A DNA stretch of 64,000 bases from DATBVX01 sp963695985 (GTDB lineage Bacteria; Pseudomonadota; Gammaproteobacteria; Steroidobacterales; Steroidobacteraceae), in NCBI GenBank assembly GCA_963695985.1, contig CAVOIC010000009.1, positions 186,001 to 250,000 on the forward strand, in the 5' to 3' direction. The notes beneath the pieces are model-generated. The model was not told where the DNA came from. It made no database searches and saw nothing but the letters and a program-made list of their open reading frames with translations. Position numbers and translations under genes: made by a program. Below, piece after piece: positions 1 to 7,787 of the stretch. Numbering within the stretch: the stretch's first letter is position 1; each line of letters starts with the position of its first letter.

Positions 1-1
1 T

Positions 2-43
2 TTCACCGTATTGCCAGAACTCGAAACGCTGCTGGGATCCTAG
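2..43 (+). CDS. C-terminal tail of an upstream gene (partial)
   Basis: One frame is open from the left edge and ends at a TAG, giving the tail FTVLPELETLLGS. It stops 40 bases before the next start on the same strand, so it is probably the last codons of an upstream co-directional gene. Thirteen residues are too few to name a family, and a chance open frame of this length is quite possible. Confidence 0.3.
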   Translation, partial: FTVLPELETLLGS

Positions 44-83
44 CCCGACGTCCCGGTAAGCCTTCGACGCGGAGTCTCGCCAC

Positions 84-1781
84 GTGGAGCTGTCGGCAGC
101 CGCTCGCATCCGCAAGGGATATATCGGCATCAGCAGCGGCCAGCTGCACTACCGAATGGCCGGGCAGGGACCGATCGTCCTGCTGCTGCCGGATCCACCT
201 CGCTCGTCCGCAATCTATGCCGGGCTGATGGAAAAGTTGGCGGACGAGTTCACTCTCATCGCCCTCGACCCGCCGGGATGCGGCAATTCAGCACCACTTG
301 CGACACCCGCCACTCCGGCGATCACACATTTCGCGACCTGCATTGCGGAGGCGCTGCGGGCACTCGGCGTCGAGCGCTGCGCGGTATACGGCTACCACGG
401 CAGCTCGAAGATAGCTCTGCAGCTCGCAACGAGTTACGCCGACCAGATCGCCATCGCGGTGCTCGATGGTCTCTCGCTGCCGTTGCAGACCCCTGACGCG
501 CAGTTTCTGCAACGCTACCTGCCACCATTCGAGCTCACCGAGGATGGCAGCTATCTCGTGCGTGAGTGGACGCGCCTTCTCGATACGCATCGGTTCTATC
601 CCTGGTTCGCTCGCAGCGAGCGCGCTCGCCTCAACGCTGACTTGCCGGATGCAGCGTCGCTGCACGCTCATGCCCTGGACCATTTCAGCGCCGGGTCACA
701 CTACGCGACCGCGCAGCTCGCGATCCAGAATTGCGATGCCTTGCAGCTGGTGCCGCAAGTCCAGGCCCGCACCATCGTGATGGCCCGCGAAGATGATTTT
801 CTGTATCGAGCCCTCGATGCGCTGCCGGAGAGGCTGCCTGCAGGAATGACCGTGGAGCGCATCCCGGGGAATGACGACGACTGGCGTGCACGCCTGCGCC
901 TCATCTTGCGCGAGCACTGCGCCCGCGGCGCCCGATCGACACCCCACCAGCCGCATGCACAGTCCGCTGTGGGGCTACGCGGGTATCTCGATCTTGCCCA
1001 CGGTCAGGTGCACGTGCGGCGCCGGGGCACGGGCAACGGGCGCCCCCTCCTCATGCTTCACGAAGCGCCCGGCTCGAGCGCGCAGTTGCGCCCGCTCATG
1101 CAGGAGATGGCCAACGAGCGTCCGGTAATAGCGCTTGACCTGCCCGGGAATGGTGATTCCGACCCGGTGCCCAACCCGGAAGTAGCCAATTACAAGTTAG
1201 TGTTGCTGGATCTGCTCGATGCGCTGCAGCTACGTGCAGTCGATGTCTTCGCGGAATTCACCGCAACACCGCTCGCCATAGAGCTGGCACGTACGGCGCC
1301 TGATCGCGTCCATCGGCTGATCCTCGATGGAATCTTCATTCTGAGTGCGAGCGAGCGTCGCGCACTGCGCAAGTGTTACTGCCCCGCCATCGCGCCGGCG
1401 CGTGACGGTACGCATTTCATCGCGCTGTGGCAGCGTTTGCGCGACCAGGAATTGAGCTGGCCCTGGTACGAGGCGCATTGCAGTGCCGTGCGCCGCCGCA
1501 CCCCCGAGATCGATGCCAACCGCCTGCACGCGATGCTGGTCGATATCATGAAGCAGCCAGCTCATTACGGTGAGTTGTGCCTGGCCGCGTTCGACTATTC
1601 GGTGAAGGAGATACTGGAGCAGATCGGCCATCCGGTGCTCTTGACTCAAGCCGCGGATGACGTTCGTTACCAGTGGGTGAGCAAGGCAGCCCGCCGAATC
1701 GCCGAGCGCTCGGTGGTGGCGTTGCCGGCGACGCTCGCCGAGCGGGCGCGCCAGTGGAGCAGCTTCCTGGGCGGCAGCTAG
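84..1781 (+). CDS. Tandem alpha/beta-hydrolase-fold protein, both nucleophile elbows lost
   Basis: The 565-residue protein has two alpha/beta-hydrolase domains in a row (about 10-280 and 290-565). Each shows the usual strand pattern (IVLLLPD and ALDPPGCGNS; LLMLHEAPGSS and ALDLPGNGDS). The GTG start has a GGAG about ten bases upstream. In active family members a Ser sits in a G-x-S-x-G elbow. The matching places here read GYHGS (domain 1) and AEFTA (domain 2), so neither has the serine. I also see no conserved catalytic His near the end of either domain. Compared with ordinary single-domain hydrolases of about 270-300 residues, this looks like a duplicated, non-catalytic form, perhaps a binding or scaffold protein. 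The fold is clear; the function is unknown. Confidence 0.7.
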   Translation: MELSAAARIRKGYIGISSGQLHYRMAGQGPIVLLLPDPPRSSAIYAGLMEKLADEFTLIALDPPGCGNSAPLATPATPAITHFATCIAEALRALGVERCAVYGYHGSSKIALQLATSYADQIAIAVLDGLSLPLQTPDAQFLQRYLPPFELTEDGSYLVREWTRLLDTHRFYPWFARSERARLNADLPDAASLHAHALDHFSAGSHYATAQLAIQNCDALQLVPQVQARTIVMAREDDFLYRALDALPERLPAGMTVERIPGNDDDWRARLRLILREHCARGARSTPHQPHAQSAVGLRGYLDLAHGQVHVRRRGTGNGRPLLMLHEAPGSSAQLRPLMQEMANERPVIALDLPGNGDSDPVPNPEVANYKLVLLDLLDALQLRAVDVFAEFTATPLAIELARTAPDRVHRLILDGIFILSASERRALRKCYCPAIAPARDGTHFIALWQRLRDQELSWPWYEAHCSAVRRRTPEIDANRLHAMLVDIMKQPAHYGELCLAAFDYSVKEILEQIGHPVLLTQAADDVRYQWVSKAARRIAERSVVALPATLAERARQWSSFLGGS

Positions 1782-1883
1782 CGAAAATCGGAGGCGCGGG
1801 ACCTGTTGCGTCGCCACCCGCTCGATCCGCCGCACCAGCAGCAGCTCGACCCTTTTCTCAAGCAGCAGAAAAGGCGCTGGTAG

Positions 1884-3227
1884 CTACGCCGGCCGCCGGC
1901 GACCGACCTTGGGCAGCAGACGCGCGAGTGGCGACTTGCGACGCACGATCGACACGGATAGGTGGCGCACACCGCTGTCGCCGAGCTCGTCGTGGCTTGC
2001 GCCCGGATCTATGTCGAGGGCGCCAGCTCCCAGCTCTTCAAGCAAGTCGTCCATGCTCCTGTTGGCGCGCTTCAGCGTGCTCTGCCGTTGCGTAGGTGCA
2101 ACCTGTATCGGCTTGCTCGGCTTCGCAGCGACACTGTTCGTTCTGACGGGTTCGGCGGATGCCGGCATTACCGGCAGACTTTGCGCTAGTAGCGACTCCT
2201 GCAGGGGTGCGGATCGCGTCCGTGGGGTGTCATCCTCCTTGAGCTCGATCGTGTCCTGATCCGTCCTCGGCGCTGCCCGGTGGCTGGCACGCTGGTTGTG
2301 CGCCAGCGCAACCTCACTCGCCTTCGCGCACTCGCGCTCGCTCACCGGGACGACGGCCGCGGCCGAGAAGTCCGAACGCGCGTACAGCGCTACCTGCCGC
2401 GCAGACACGGGGTCGCTGAAGAAACCAAGTCTCAGGCCGTGCCAGCGACGCCCGGCGCGCTCGACCTGCACGCTGTACAGGGTATAGGCGTCGAAAATCG
2501 CGAGCTGCGGTACGCGTGCTGCGTCGACAGTAGCGGTCGACCAGATCAGCTGCACTGCGAACTTCTGCGGCGAGGCCACGGAAACGGGTGGTGCATTAGG
2601 GGCGTTGGGCGCCCTCGCCTCGTGTAGCGCGGCTGGCGCCACCGTCCTGGCTGCCCGGGGTGCCGATTCCAGCAGCTGCAGAACCTCAACGGGCGAGAGC
2701 CGCGATTGTGCAGCCTGGGACGGCGCTGCCGAGCGGGACTGCGCCGGAGCAACCAGAGTTGCCCTGAGGGGGGCCGCCCTTACCGGGCGTACGGGCGCCG
2801 CCACCTGTGCAGGTGCCGCGGGCTGGGCGAACTGGTTCTTCGCGGGAGCGACGGCGGGCTGTGTACGGCGGCGGCGAACCAGCTGGAACTGAGCGACGCT
2901 GGTGTCGTCGAGCGATCCCATGCTGTCCTTAGGCGCGAGGGCCACCCAGGCCGCTGGGTAGCGCGTGCGCACCACCGTCAGCGCGCGCTCGGCCTCCTGT
3001 ATTGATTCGAAGTAGCCGAGATGCAACCGGAAACGGTCACGCCCGTCTTCGACGCGGCGCGAACGAAACACGGCGAACCCTTCCAACTCGGGCGCGTAAG
3101 GCACCTCGAGCGCCATCGGCGTAGTCGACGACAGCAGATTGATGATGTAAAGCGTTGCCTGGCCCTGGCCGCCTTCGGCCGGAGCGCTTTCTGCAACGCG
3201 TGCGTATGCCCCCACCCGCTCGCTCAT
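1884..3227 (-). CDS. Protein with two SPOR-like modules, behind a c-di-GMP riboswitch
   Basis: The 447-residue protein has two similar beta-alpha-beta modules resembling SPOR domains, at about 25-100 (LYIINLLSS ... FRLHLGYFESIQEAERAL) and 222-297 (FAVQLIWSTA ... HGLRLGFFSDPVSARQVAL). Between them is an Ala/Pro/Arg-rich low-complexity linker, and a basic tail follows (ending LARLLPKVGRRRPA). SPOR domains normally bind denuded peptidoglycan at division sites, usually from a periplasmic position. This protein has no visible signal peptide or membrane helix, so its location is uncertain. The ATG has a G-rich GGGGGTG about eight bases upstream. The roughly 260-base leader contains a c-di-GMP-I riboswitch, so expression is very likely tied to c-di-GMP. 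Downstream it converges on the tandem hydrolase-fold gene. Confidence 0.7.
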   Translation of the reverse strand: MSERVGAYARVAESAPAEGGQGQATLYIINLLSSTTPMALEVPYAPELEGFAVFRSRRVEDGRDRFRLHLGYFESIQEAERALTVVRTRYPAAWVALAPKDSMGSLDDTSVAQFQLVRRRRTQPAVAPAKNQFAQPAAPAQVAAPVRPVRAAPLRATLVAPAQSRSAAPSQAAQSRLSPVEVLQLLESAPRAARTVAPAALHEARAPNAPNAPPVSVASPQKFAVQLIWSTATVDAARVPQLAIFDAYTLYSVQVERAGRRWHGLRLGFFSDPVSARQVALYARSDFSAAAVVPVSERECAKASEVALAHNQRASHRAAPRTDQDTIELKEDDTPRTRSAPLQESLLAQSLPVMPASAEPVRTNSVAAKPSKPIQVAPTQRQSTLKRANRSMDDLLEELGAGALDIDPGASHDELGDSGVRHLSVSIVRRKSPLARLLPKVGRRRPA

Positions 3228-3395
3228 CTCACACCCCCGAATGTCTCAGCCCGTTTTCCCTGATTCGCGGCCTGAAGGGTGGTCCCATGAGTTACGACAT
3301 GCTGTGAAATCGGTCGCAACCGACTCAGCGCTTGTCCGAACGGAAGTTGCCTGATGCGACTCGAGCCGGCGCCGGAATGGCGCGGAACTTGAGTG

Positions 3396-3486
3396 GCCTG
3401 ATCGTGGCAACCCCGCTGTCATTGGGAAACTCCCTGAAGACCGGTGGCTTTGCGTCCCCGCCTTTCGACGGGTTTGCCTTTGTCAC
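3396..3486 (-). promoter_or_regulatory. c-di-GMP-I (GEMM-I) riboswitch
   Basis: On the minus strand the conserved GEMM-I elements occur in order: GGCAAACC, a stem CCCGTC/GGCGGG closed by a GAAA tetraloop, GACGCAAAGCCACCGG, a variable second arm with GGGA-GTT-TCCC, and GCGGGGTTGCC near 3400-3415, whose TTGCC pairs with the opening GGCAA to close P1. These are the hallmark aptamer and tetraloop-receptor pieces of the class I c-di-GMP riboswitch. The next gene downstream on this strand starts at 3227. The roughly 170 bases between hold no obvious U-tract terminator, so control may be at translation initiation. Confidence 0.9.
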
Positions 3487-3493
3487 GCAATGG

Positions 3494-3522
3494 AATATGC
3501 AACAGAGTTCAACCAAACTCAA
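3494..3522 (-). promoter_or_regulatory. Putative sigma-70 promoter for the riboswitch transcript
   Basis: Reading the minus strand, TTGAGT (3522-3517) and CATATT (3499-3494) are separated by 17 bases. Each matches the consensus at four of six positions. The expected start point is near 3487, right at the 5' edge of the aptamer, which supports the assignment. Confidence 0.5.
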
Positions 3523-3547
3523 CAGGTGAGCGCCGATTAAGTTAAGG

Positions 3548-3565
3548 CGCGGCTACTTCGCCGCG
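3548..3565 (-). terminator. GC hairpin downstream of the peroxiredoxin/GNAT remnant
   Basis: A perfect six-base stem (CGCGGC / GCCGCG) with a six-base loop starts just after the GNAT-remnant stop codon. On the minus strand it is followed by CCTTAACTTAAT, not a clean T-run, so it would be a weak intrinsic terminator. It separates the peroxiredoxin unit from the riboswitch promoter. Confidence 0.35.
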
Positions 3566-3572
3566 GGGGTTT

Positions 3573-3875
3573 TCACCCGGTCGTGACGGTTGGGCGCAGG
3601 TCGATAGCGAAGTGGTGGCTGGAGATCTTCATTCGTAGACCCAGATAGAAGCGGTGCGACCCAAAGCGCTGTACGCCCGAGTCGAGGTGCAATTCCTCGC
3701 AGCCCTGGGAGCGTGCGTACTGGAGCAACCAAGTCATCAACTTCTCGCCGTAACCTTTTGATCTTTCGTCGCTATCAGTGACAAGATCATCGACGTACAG
3801 GAACCGGCCCCAGGCCAGAATCTCGCCCAGGCGAAAACCCGCCACCCCGCCATCGAAGAGCAGCCCCGTGTGAGC
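3573..3875 (-). pseudogene. 5'-truncated GNAT N-acetyltransferase
   Basis: About 100 residues match the C-terminal two thirds of a GNAT acetyltransferase: VAGFRLGEI and FLYVDDLVTDSDERSKGYG (the acetyl-CoA pyrophosphate loop is RSKGYG), then LLQYARSQGCEELHLDSG and FGSHRFYLGLRM. Full family members have roughly 50-60 more residues at the front. Here the reading frame begins directly after the peroxiredoxin stop codon, in the same frame. The only internal start is a GTG at 3845, which would leave 90 residues. It looks like the surviving part of a gene whose 5' end was lost when the two loci were joined. A short functional protein or stop-codon read-through cannot be excluded. Confidence 0.7.
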
Positions 3876-4358
3876 TCAGAGCTGACCCAGCACGTGCTCG
3901 GCGCTCGAGACCTTGAACTCGCCCGGCGCTTCGATGTTGAGGTGCGTAACGACACCGTCTTTCACGACGACGGCGAAGCGCTTGCCGCGCAGGCCCATGC
4001 CGTAACCGCTCGCATCCATCTCCAGGCCCAGCGCCTTGGCGTACTCACCGTTGCCGTCAGCAAGCATCAGGACGCGATCGCCGACGTTGCCGTGCTTGCC
4101 CCAGGCGTTCATCACGAAGACATCGTTCACGGCCATGCAGGCGATCGTATCCACGCCCTTGCCCTTGATCTTCGCCGCCTGCTCCACGAACCCCGGCAGA
4201 TGCTTCGCGTCACAGGTCGGGGTGAACGCGCCAGGTACCGAGAACAACACCACGCGTTTGCCCTTGAACAGCTGGTCCGTCGTCAGATTCTGCGGGCCGT
4301 CCTTGGTCATGGTCTTGAAAGTGCCGGAGGGCATCTTGTCGCCAACCTTGATCGTCAT
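3876..4358 (-). CDS. Peroxiredoxin, Prx5-type
   Basis: The 160-residue thiol peroxidase of the AhpC/TSA superfamily reduces H2O2 and organic hydroperoxides in the cytoplasm. The Prx5 signature PGAFTPTCDAKHLPGF is present, with the peroxidatic Cys at residue 49 and the Thr and Pro of the PxxTxxC motif. A second Cys lies in the middle (VDTIACMAVND), as in many bacterial Prx5 proteins. The length is normal for the family. The ATG has GGAG about ten bases upstream. The stop codon abuts a truncated GNAT in the same frame. Confidence 0.92.
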   Translation of the reverse strand: MTIKVGDKMPSGTFKTMTKDGPQNLTTDQLFKGKRVVLFSVPGAFTPTCDAKHLPGFVEQAAKIKGKGVDTIACMAVNDVFVMNAWGKHGNVGDRVLMLADGNGEYAKALGLEMDASGYGMGLRGKRFAVVVKDGVVTHLNIEAPGEFKVSSAEHVLGQL

Positions 4359-4476
4359 GTGCGTCGCTCCTCGCCGTGCTGAATGATTGCCCGTCGGTCA
4401 GGCGGGCTCATGGGGGCGGCCATTATGCCGAATCGCGCGGCTCGGGGCCTCGCGTGTTGAATGGGCGGCGCAACAC

Positions 4477-5370
4477 CTACGGCGGAACGTTGCACTCGGC
4501 CGTGGCCGCGGCGCGATGCTCCTGGCGTTCGCGGTGAATGAGATAGAGCCCGCTGGCGATGATGATGGCGGCGCCCGCCAGCATGTGCGTGCTCGGCGCA
4601 TGTGCCCAGAAAATCCAGTCGATTGCCACCGCCCACAGGAGTGCCGTGTATTCGAAGGGCGCGATCGTCGCAGCCGGAGCGTGGCGAAACGCTTCGGTGA
4701 CAAAATGCTGTCCGAGGGCACCCAGCACGCCGATGCCGACCAACAAGGACCAGTGGTCGCTGCGCAGAGGCACCCAATTTGGGGCAGCCAGCAGGCCCGC
4801 GAAAACCGTCAGCATCGACATGAACCAGAAAACCATGCTGGCCGTCGTGTCGGTCCGGGTCAGGACCCGAATCGTGATCGCACTCAAGGCGTAGCAGGCG
4901 GCTGAGGCCACGGCCGCAAGGGCCCCGACCGTAGCCAGGCTTGTGGCGCTGGGGCGCAGCAGCGCCAGCGTGCCGCAAAGGCCGACGGCAACGGCCACCC
5001 ACCGGCGCCAATCGACCCGCTCTCTCAGCATCGGCATCGACAGCGCCGTGACGATCAGGGGTGCTGCGAGAAAGAGCGCGTAGGCGTCCGCCATCGGGAG
5101 CAGGCGCAGCGCGTAGATGAATGAAGTCAACATGATGATCGCGAGCACGCCCCGCGCCAGATGCAAGGACCAGCGCACGGGCTTCAGCTCGCGCAACCTT
5201 CCTCGCGCCCAGGTCACGCCGAGCACAAACGGAAGGGACGCAGCTCCGCGCAAGGCGCTCACCTCGAGCGGCGGGTAGTGCTGCGCCATGAGTTTGAGCA
5301 ACGCATCCATGCCGGCGAAGAAGCCCACCGACAGGAGCATGGCGGTGATGCCGCGCAGCCGTGGACTCAC
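4477..5370 (-). CDS. EamA/DMT-family transporter
   Basis: The 297-residue membrane protein has about ten hydrophobic helices arranged as two EamA repeats. Typical motifs are GFFAGMDALLKLMAQHYPPLEVSALR near the start of repeat 1 (shown here in pieces: GFFAGMDALL, PPLEVSALRG) and YTALLWAVAIDWIFWAH in repeat 2. The drug/metabolite transporter superfamily mostly exports small metabolites, and the substrate cannot be read from sequence. Its start overlaps the stop of an upstream marR-type gene by four bases (ATGA), so the two are translationally coupled. The exporter is probably controlled by that regulator. Confidence 0.85.
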   Translation of the reverse strand: MSPRLRGITAMLLSVGFFAGMDALLKLMAQHYPPLEVSALRGAASLPFVLGVTWARGRLRELKPVRWSLHLARGVLAIIMLTSFIYALRLLPMADAYALFLAAPLIVTALSMPMLRERVDWRRWVAVAVGLCGTLALLRPSATSLATVGALAAVASAACYALSAITIRVLTRTDTTASMVFWFMSMLTVFAGLLAAPNWVPLRSDHWSLLVGIGVLGALGQHFVTEAFRHAPAATIAPFEYTALLWAVAIDWIFWAHAPSTHMLAGAAIIIASGLYLIHRERQEHRAAATAECNVPP

Positions 5371-5918
5371 GGCCGACGGGAACGGGATCTGCCTACGGGT
5401 GAGAGGCGATTCAAGCGTGGGCCCTTTCGGGCACGCGAGGACGGCAAACGGATCAGGTCAACAGCGAGGGTCTCGCGCACCAGGCGCAACTGCGCAATGA
5501 ATCGCTCCTGTTCATGTGCATCGAGCGCCCGCAAGGCATGAGCCTGGAGGTGATCTGTCAGCGCACGCAGTTGCGGGCGCACGCGATGGGAGCGCTCGGT
5601 CAGATAGAGCCGGTACGCCCGCCGGTCGGCCGGCTCGCCGCGCTTCTCGACCCATCCCGCCTTCTCCATTCGCTCGACCAGCTTCCCCAAGGCGATCGGC
5701 GTGATCTCCAGATGTTCTGCCAAGTCGTCCTGACTGGAGCCCTCGCGCCGGAACAAGGCGGCGATCAGAGCCCATTGGGCGCGAGTCAGGCCGAGGCGGC
5801 GAGCGCGTTCCTCGAAGCGCTGCGCCATGAGGCGTGCGAGGTCCTGGATCAGGTAGTTCAGACTGCCGTCGCGTTTGGGATCGGTCATGCGCGGAAAGAT
5901 TAGTGGGCACGCTGGCAC
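5367..5918 (-). CDS. MarR-family transcriptional regulator
   Basis: The 183-residue protein has the MarR winged-helix core: an N-terminal dimerisation helix, then LTRAQWALIAALFRREGSSQDDLAEHLEITPIALG (recognition region, residues about 45-80) and the wing VEKRGEPADRRAYRLYLTE. MarR proteins are dimeric repressors released by small phenolic or amphipathic ligands. This one is a little long because of a basic Arg-rich C-terminal tail. It is followed with a four-base overlap by an EamA exporter and preceded by a strong palindrome suited to autoregulation. Confidence 0.9.
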   Translation of the reverse strand: MPACPLIFPRMTDPKRDGSLNYLIQDLARLMAQRFEERARRLGLTRAQWALIAALFRREGSSQDDLAEHLEITPIALGKLVERMEKAGWVEKRGEPADRRAYRLYLTERSHRVRPQLRALTDHLQAHALRALDAHEQERFIAQLRLVRETLAVDLIRLPSSRARKGPRLNRLSPVGRSRSRRP

Positions 5919-5921
5919 CTC

Positions 5922-5950
5922 AGCAAGCTCCTCATGACATGAGGCTTGCT
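5922..5950. promoter_or_regulatory. Probable MarR operator
   Basis: A perfect 15-base palindrome, CCTCATG-A-CATGAGG (5930-5944), is flanked by outer arms AGCAAG and CTTGCT with a CT bulge. It starts four bases upstream of the marR-type start codon, and on the minus strand it lies just downstream of a TATAAG-like -10. A repressor bound there would block transcription of its own operon. Confidence 0.65.
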
Positions 5951-5984
5951 CGATCTTATAAGCCGCATCGTCGCAGCCTGCTCC

Positions 5985-7457
5985 TCAGTAGGCATTGCGA
6001 TCGCGCAGCACGATGAATGCCGTTCTCAACAGAATGTAAAGATCCAGGGCAAGAGACCAATGGCGCAGGTAGTCGAGGTCGAACTGCACCCGCAGGCGCA
6101 TCTTCTCCAGGTTCGCTGTTTCGCCACGCAGGCCGTTCACCTGTGCCCAGCCCGTGATCCCCGGCCGCACTTTGTGACGTAACATGTAGCCGCTGACGAG
6201 CTTGCGATAGTGCTCGTTGTGCGCCACTGCGTGCGGTCGCGGCCCTACGAGGCTCATCGTTCCCTCCAGTACGTTGTATAGCTGCGGCAGCTCGTCGAGC
6301 GAGGTGCGGCGCAGGAGTCGCCCCACTGCGGTAGCACGCGGGTCGTCCTGGCGCGCCTGCCGAACCTCGCCGCCGTCTTCGCACACTTTCATGGTGCGGA
6401 ACTTGTAGACGACGAATTCCTCGCCCTGGAGCCCGTAGCGGCGTTGACGGAACAGGATCGGGCCGGGTGAAGAGCGCTTTACGGCAATGGCGACCGCAAC
6501 CATCAGCGGTGCCGCTAGCAGCAAGCCGACAATTGCCAGCAGGATGTCGCTGCCGCGCTTGAGCACGCCGTTCAACCCACAGAACGGGCTTTCGCAGATC
6601 GCCATCACTGGCACACCCTTCACCTGCCCGAAACGGGCCTGGATCAGGTCAAACGCGAAAACGTCCGGCACAAAATAGATCGATGCCGTGGTGTCACGCA
6701 GATCCTGGAGCAAGGCGCGAATGCGAGGCTGCGCGCTGATCGGCAGGCAGATATAGATCACTTGAACGCCGTGCCGACGCACGTAGGCGGCCAGGTCGGC
6801 AAAGCGGCCCAGCAGCCGATCTGCGCTCACTCCCGGCAGGCGCTCCAGCCGCCGATCATCGAAGAAGCCGAGTACCGCGCCTTCGCATGGATCCTCGACG
6901 AGCCGCCGCGCCAGCTCATAGGCGAGCTCATTGGCCCCCACAATGACCTGTTTGCGTGCGACCGCACCGTGCTCGACGAGCCAGGTCATCGCCCATCTCG
7001 CCGTCAGTTGCGCCCCGAGCAATGCGGCTGGTGTCGCCAGGAACCAGGTCAGCATGATCTTGCGGGAGAACAGACCAGAGACCTTGAGCACGAAGCCAAG
7101 GAACAGCAGCAGCGCTACCGCGCATGACCACTGGAAGACTACGCGCCGCAGGTCGCGGAACAACCGTGGTGCACTGTCGAGAGATTCCAGCCTGGGTCGG
7201 CCCAGCACCTCGACGCCCACGATGAAGGCAAGCACCGCCAGCACACGATACGGTCCATCGAAGGCATGGTCGTGCACGAGCGTACTCATGAGCAGCATCA
7301 GCACGATGATGACGGGATTCAGGAGTTGTCGGATCAGCGCGAAAGCCGGCTGCTCTCCCACGCCGGCTCCCGTCCAGTGGCGCGCGGCCTGTGCCAGGCG
7401 GCGCGATCCGCCCGCACGGTGGGATATTCGGTTCCCTTCAGCCCTGACTCTTCCCAC
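5985..7457 (-). CDS. WcaJ-type undecaprenyl-phosphate sugar-1-phosphate transferase
   Basis: The 490-residue polyprenyl-phosphate hexose-1-phosphate transferase starts an exopolysaccharide repeat on undecaprenyl phosphate in the inner membrane. About four N-terminal membrane helices are followed by a CoA-binding-like Rossmann region (VIVGANELAYELARRL). One more helix leads into the catalytic bacterial sugar transferase domain: KRGSDILLAIVGLL, SSPGPILFRQRRYG, YKFRTM, RRTSLDELPQLYNVL, MSLVGPRP and RPGITGWAQVNG. The GTG at 7457 is used here. A GTG at 7361 with GGGAG six bases upstream is an equally good start and would remove 32 poorly conserved residues. No polysaccharide genes adjoin it, so it appears to be an orphan priming enzyme. 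Confidence 0.88.
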   Translation of the reverse strand: MGRVRAEGNRISHRAGGSRRLAQAARHWTGAGVGEQPAFALIRQLLNPVIIVLMLLMSTLVHDHAFDGPYRVLAVLAFIVGVEVLGRPRLESLDSAPRLFRDLRRVVFQWSCAVALLLFLGFVLKVSGLFSRKIMLTWFLATPAALLGAQLTARWAMTWLVEHGAVARKQVIVGANELAYELARRLVEDPCEGAVLGFFDDRRLERLPGVSADRLLGRFADLAAYVRRHGVQVIYICLPISAQPRIRALLQDLRDTTASIYFVPDVFAFDLIQARFGQVKGVPVMAICESPFCGLNGVLKRGSDILLAIVGLLLAAPLMVAVAIAVKRSSPGPILFRQRRYGLQGEEFVVYKFRTMKVCEDGGEVRQARQDDPRATAVGRLLRRTSLDELPQLYNVLEGTMSLVGPRPHAVAHNEHYRKLVSGYMLRHKVRPGITGWAQVNGLRGETANLEKMRLRVQFDLDYLRHWSLALDLYILLRTAFIVLRDRNAY

Positions 7458-7505
7458 AGCCGGCCCCCGCTCTCCTTAGCTGCCTCTCCATTGAACTTGT
7501 GCGAT

Positions 7506-7521
7506 ATGGGAAAGTTCCCAT
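7506..7521. promoter_or_regulatory. Palindrome upstream of the sugar transferase gene
   Basis: ATGGGAA-AG-TTCCCAT has perfect seven-base arms around a two-base centre. It lies about 50 bases upstream of the possible GTG start at 7457 (about 145 bases from the alternative start). It has the size and symmetry of a dimeric repressor operator; the binding factor is unknown. Confidence 0.4.
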
Positions 7522-7746
7522 TCCCGCTGATAACGCTAACAAGAGCAGCAAGCACTGTGCCAGTGCGCTCAACCTTGTGAATTTGTCAGGTGCGCGTTCA
7601 GGTGCGGCTCGCTGACGCACTCGCTTGTCGCCGAAGAGTGACGGCGCTACGAAAGAAGTCAAATCGACTAGAGGGCGGGACACTCACGCGCACCGGGGTA
7701 CGGCGACAACGCGCACCAGCGTTCAGATTGTTGCGGGAGCTATGCC

Positions 7747-7787
7747 GCGCGCCGTGCAAGAATGTTTGCAGAACTTACACGGCGCGC
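7747..7787. terminator. Long hairpin downstream of the pirin gene
   Basis: Fourteen-base arms (GCGCGCCGTGCAAG and CTTACACGGCGCGC, one C/A mismatch) enclose a 13-base loop. It begins 35 bases beyond the pirin stop codon on the minus strand. There is no clear T-run on that strand; on the plus strand CTTCTTC follows. It is probably a terminator or mRNA 3'-end stabiliser. Confidence 0.45.

Noticed and set aside
1782..1883. Possible read-through extension or small gene after the tandem hydrolase
   Set aside because: Thirty-three codons are open in the same frame after the stop, but there is no start codon, no ribosome site and no recognisable sequence.
3332..3529. 65-residue open frame on the plus strand
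   Set aside because: It is antisense to the c-di-GMP riboswitch and promoter and has no domain.
7438..7683. 81-residue minus-strand frame with a hydrophobic patch upstream of the sugar transferase
   Set aside because: Composition is Arg/Ala shadow-like, there is no ribosome site, and it overlaps the likely promoter and palindrome.
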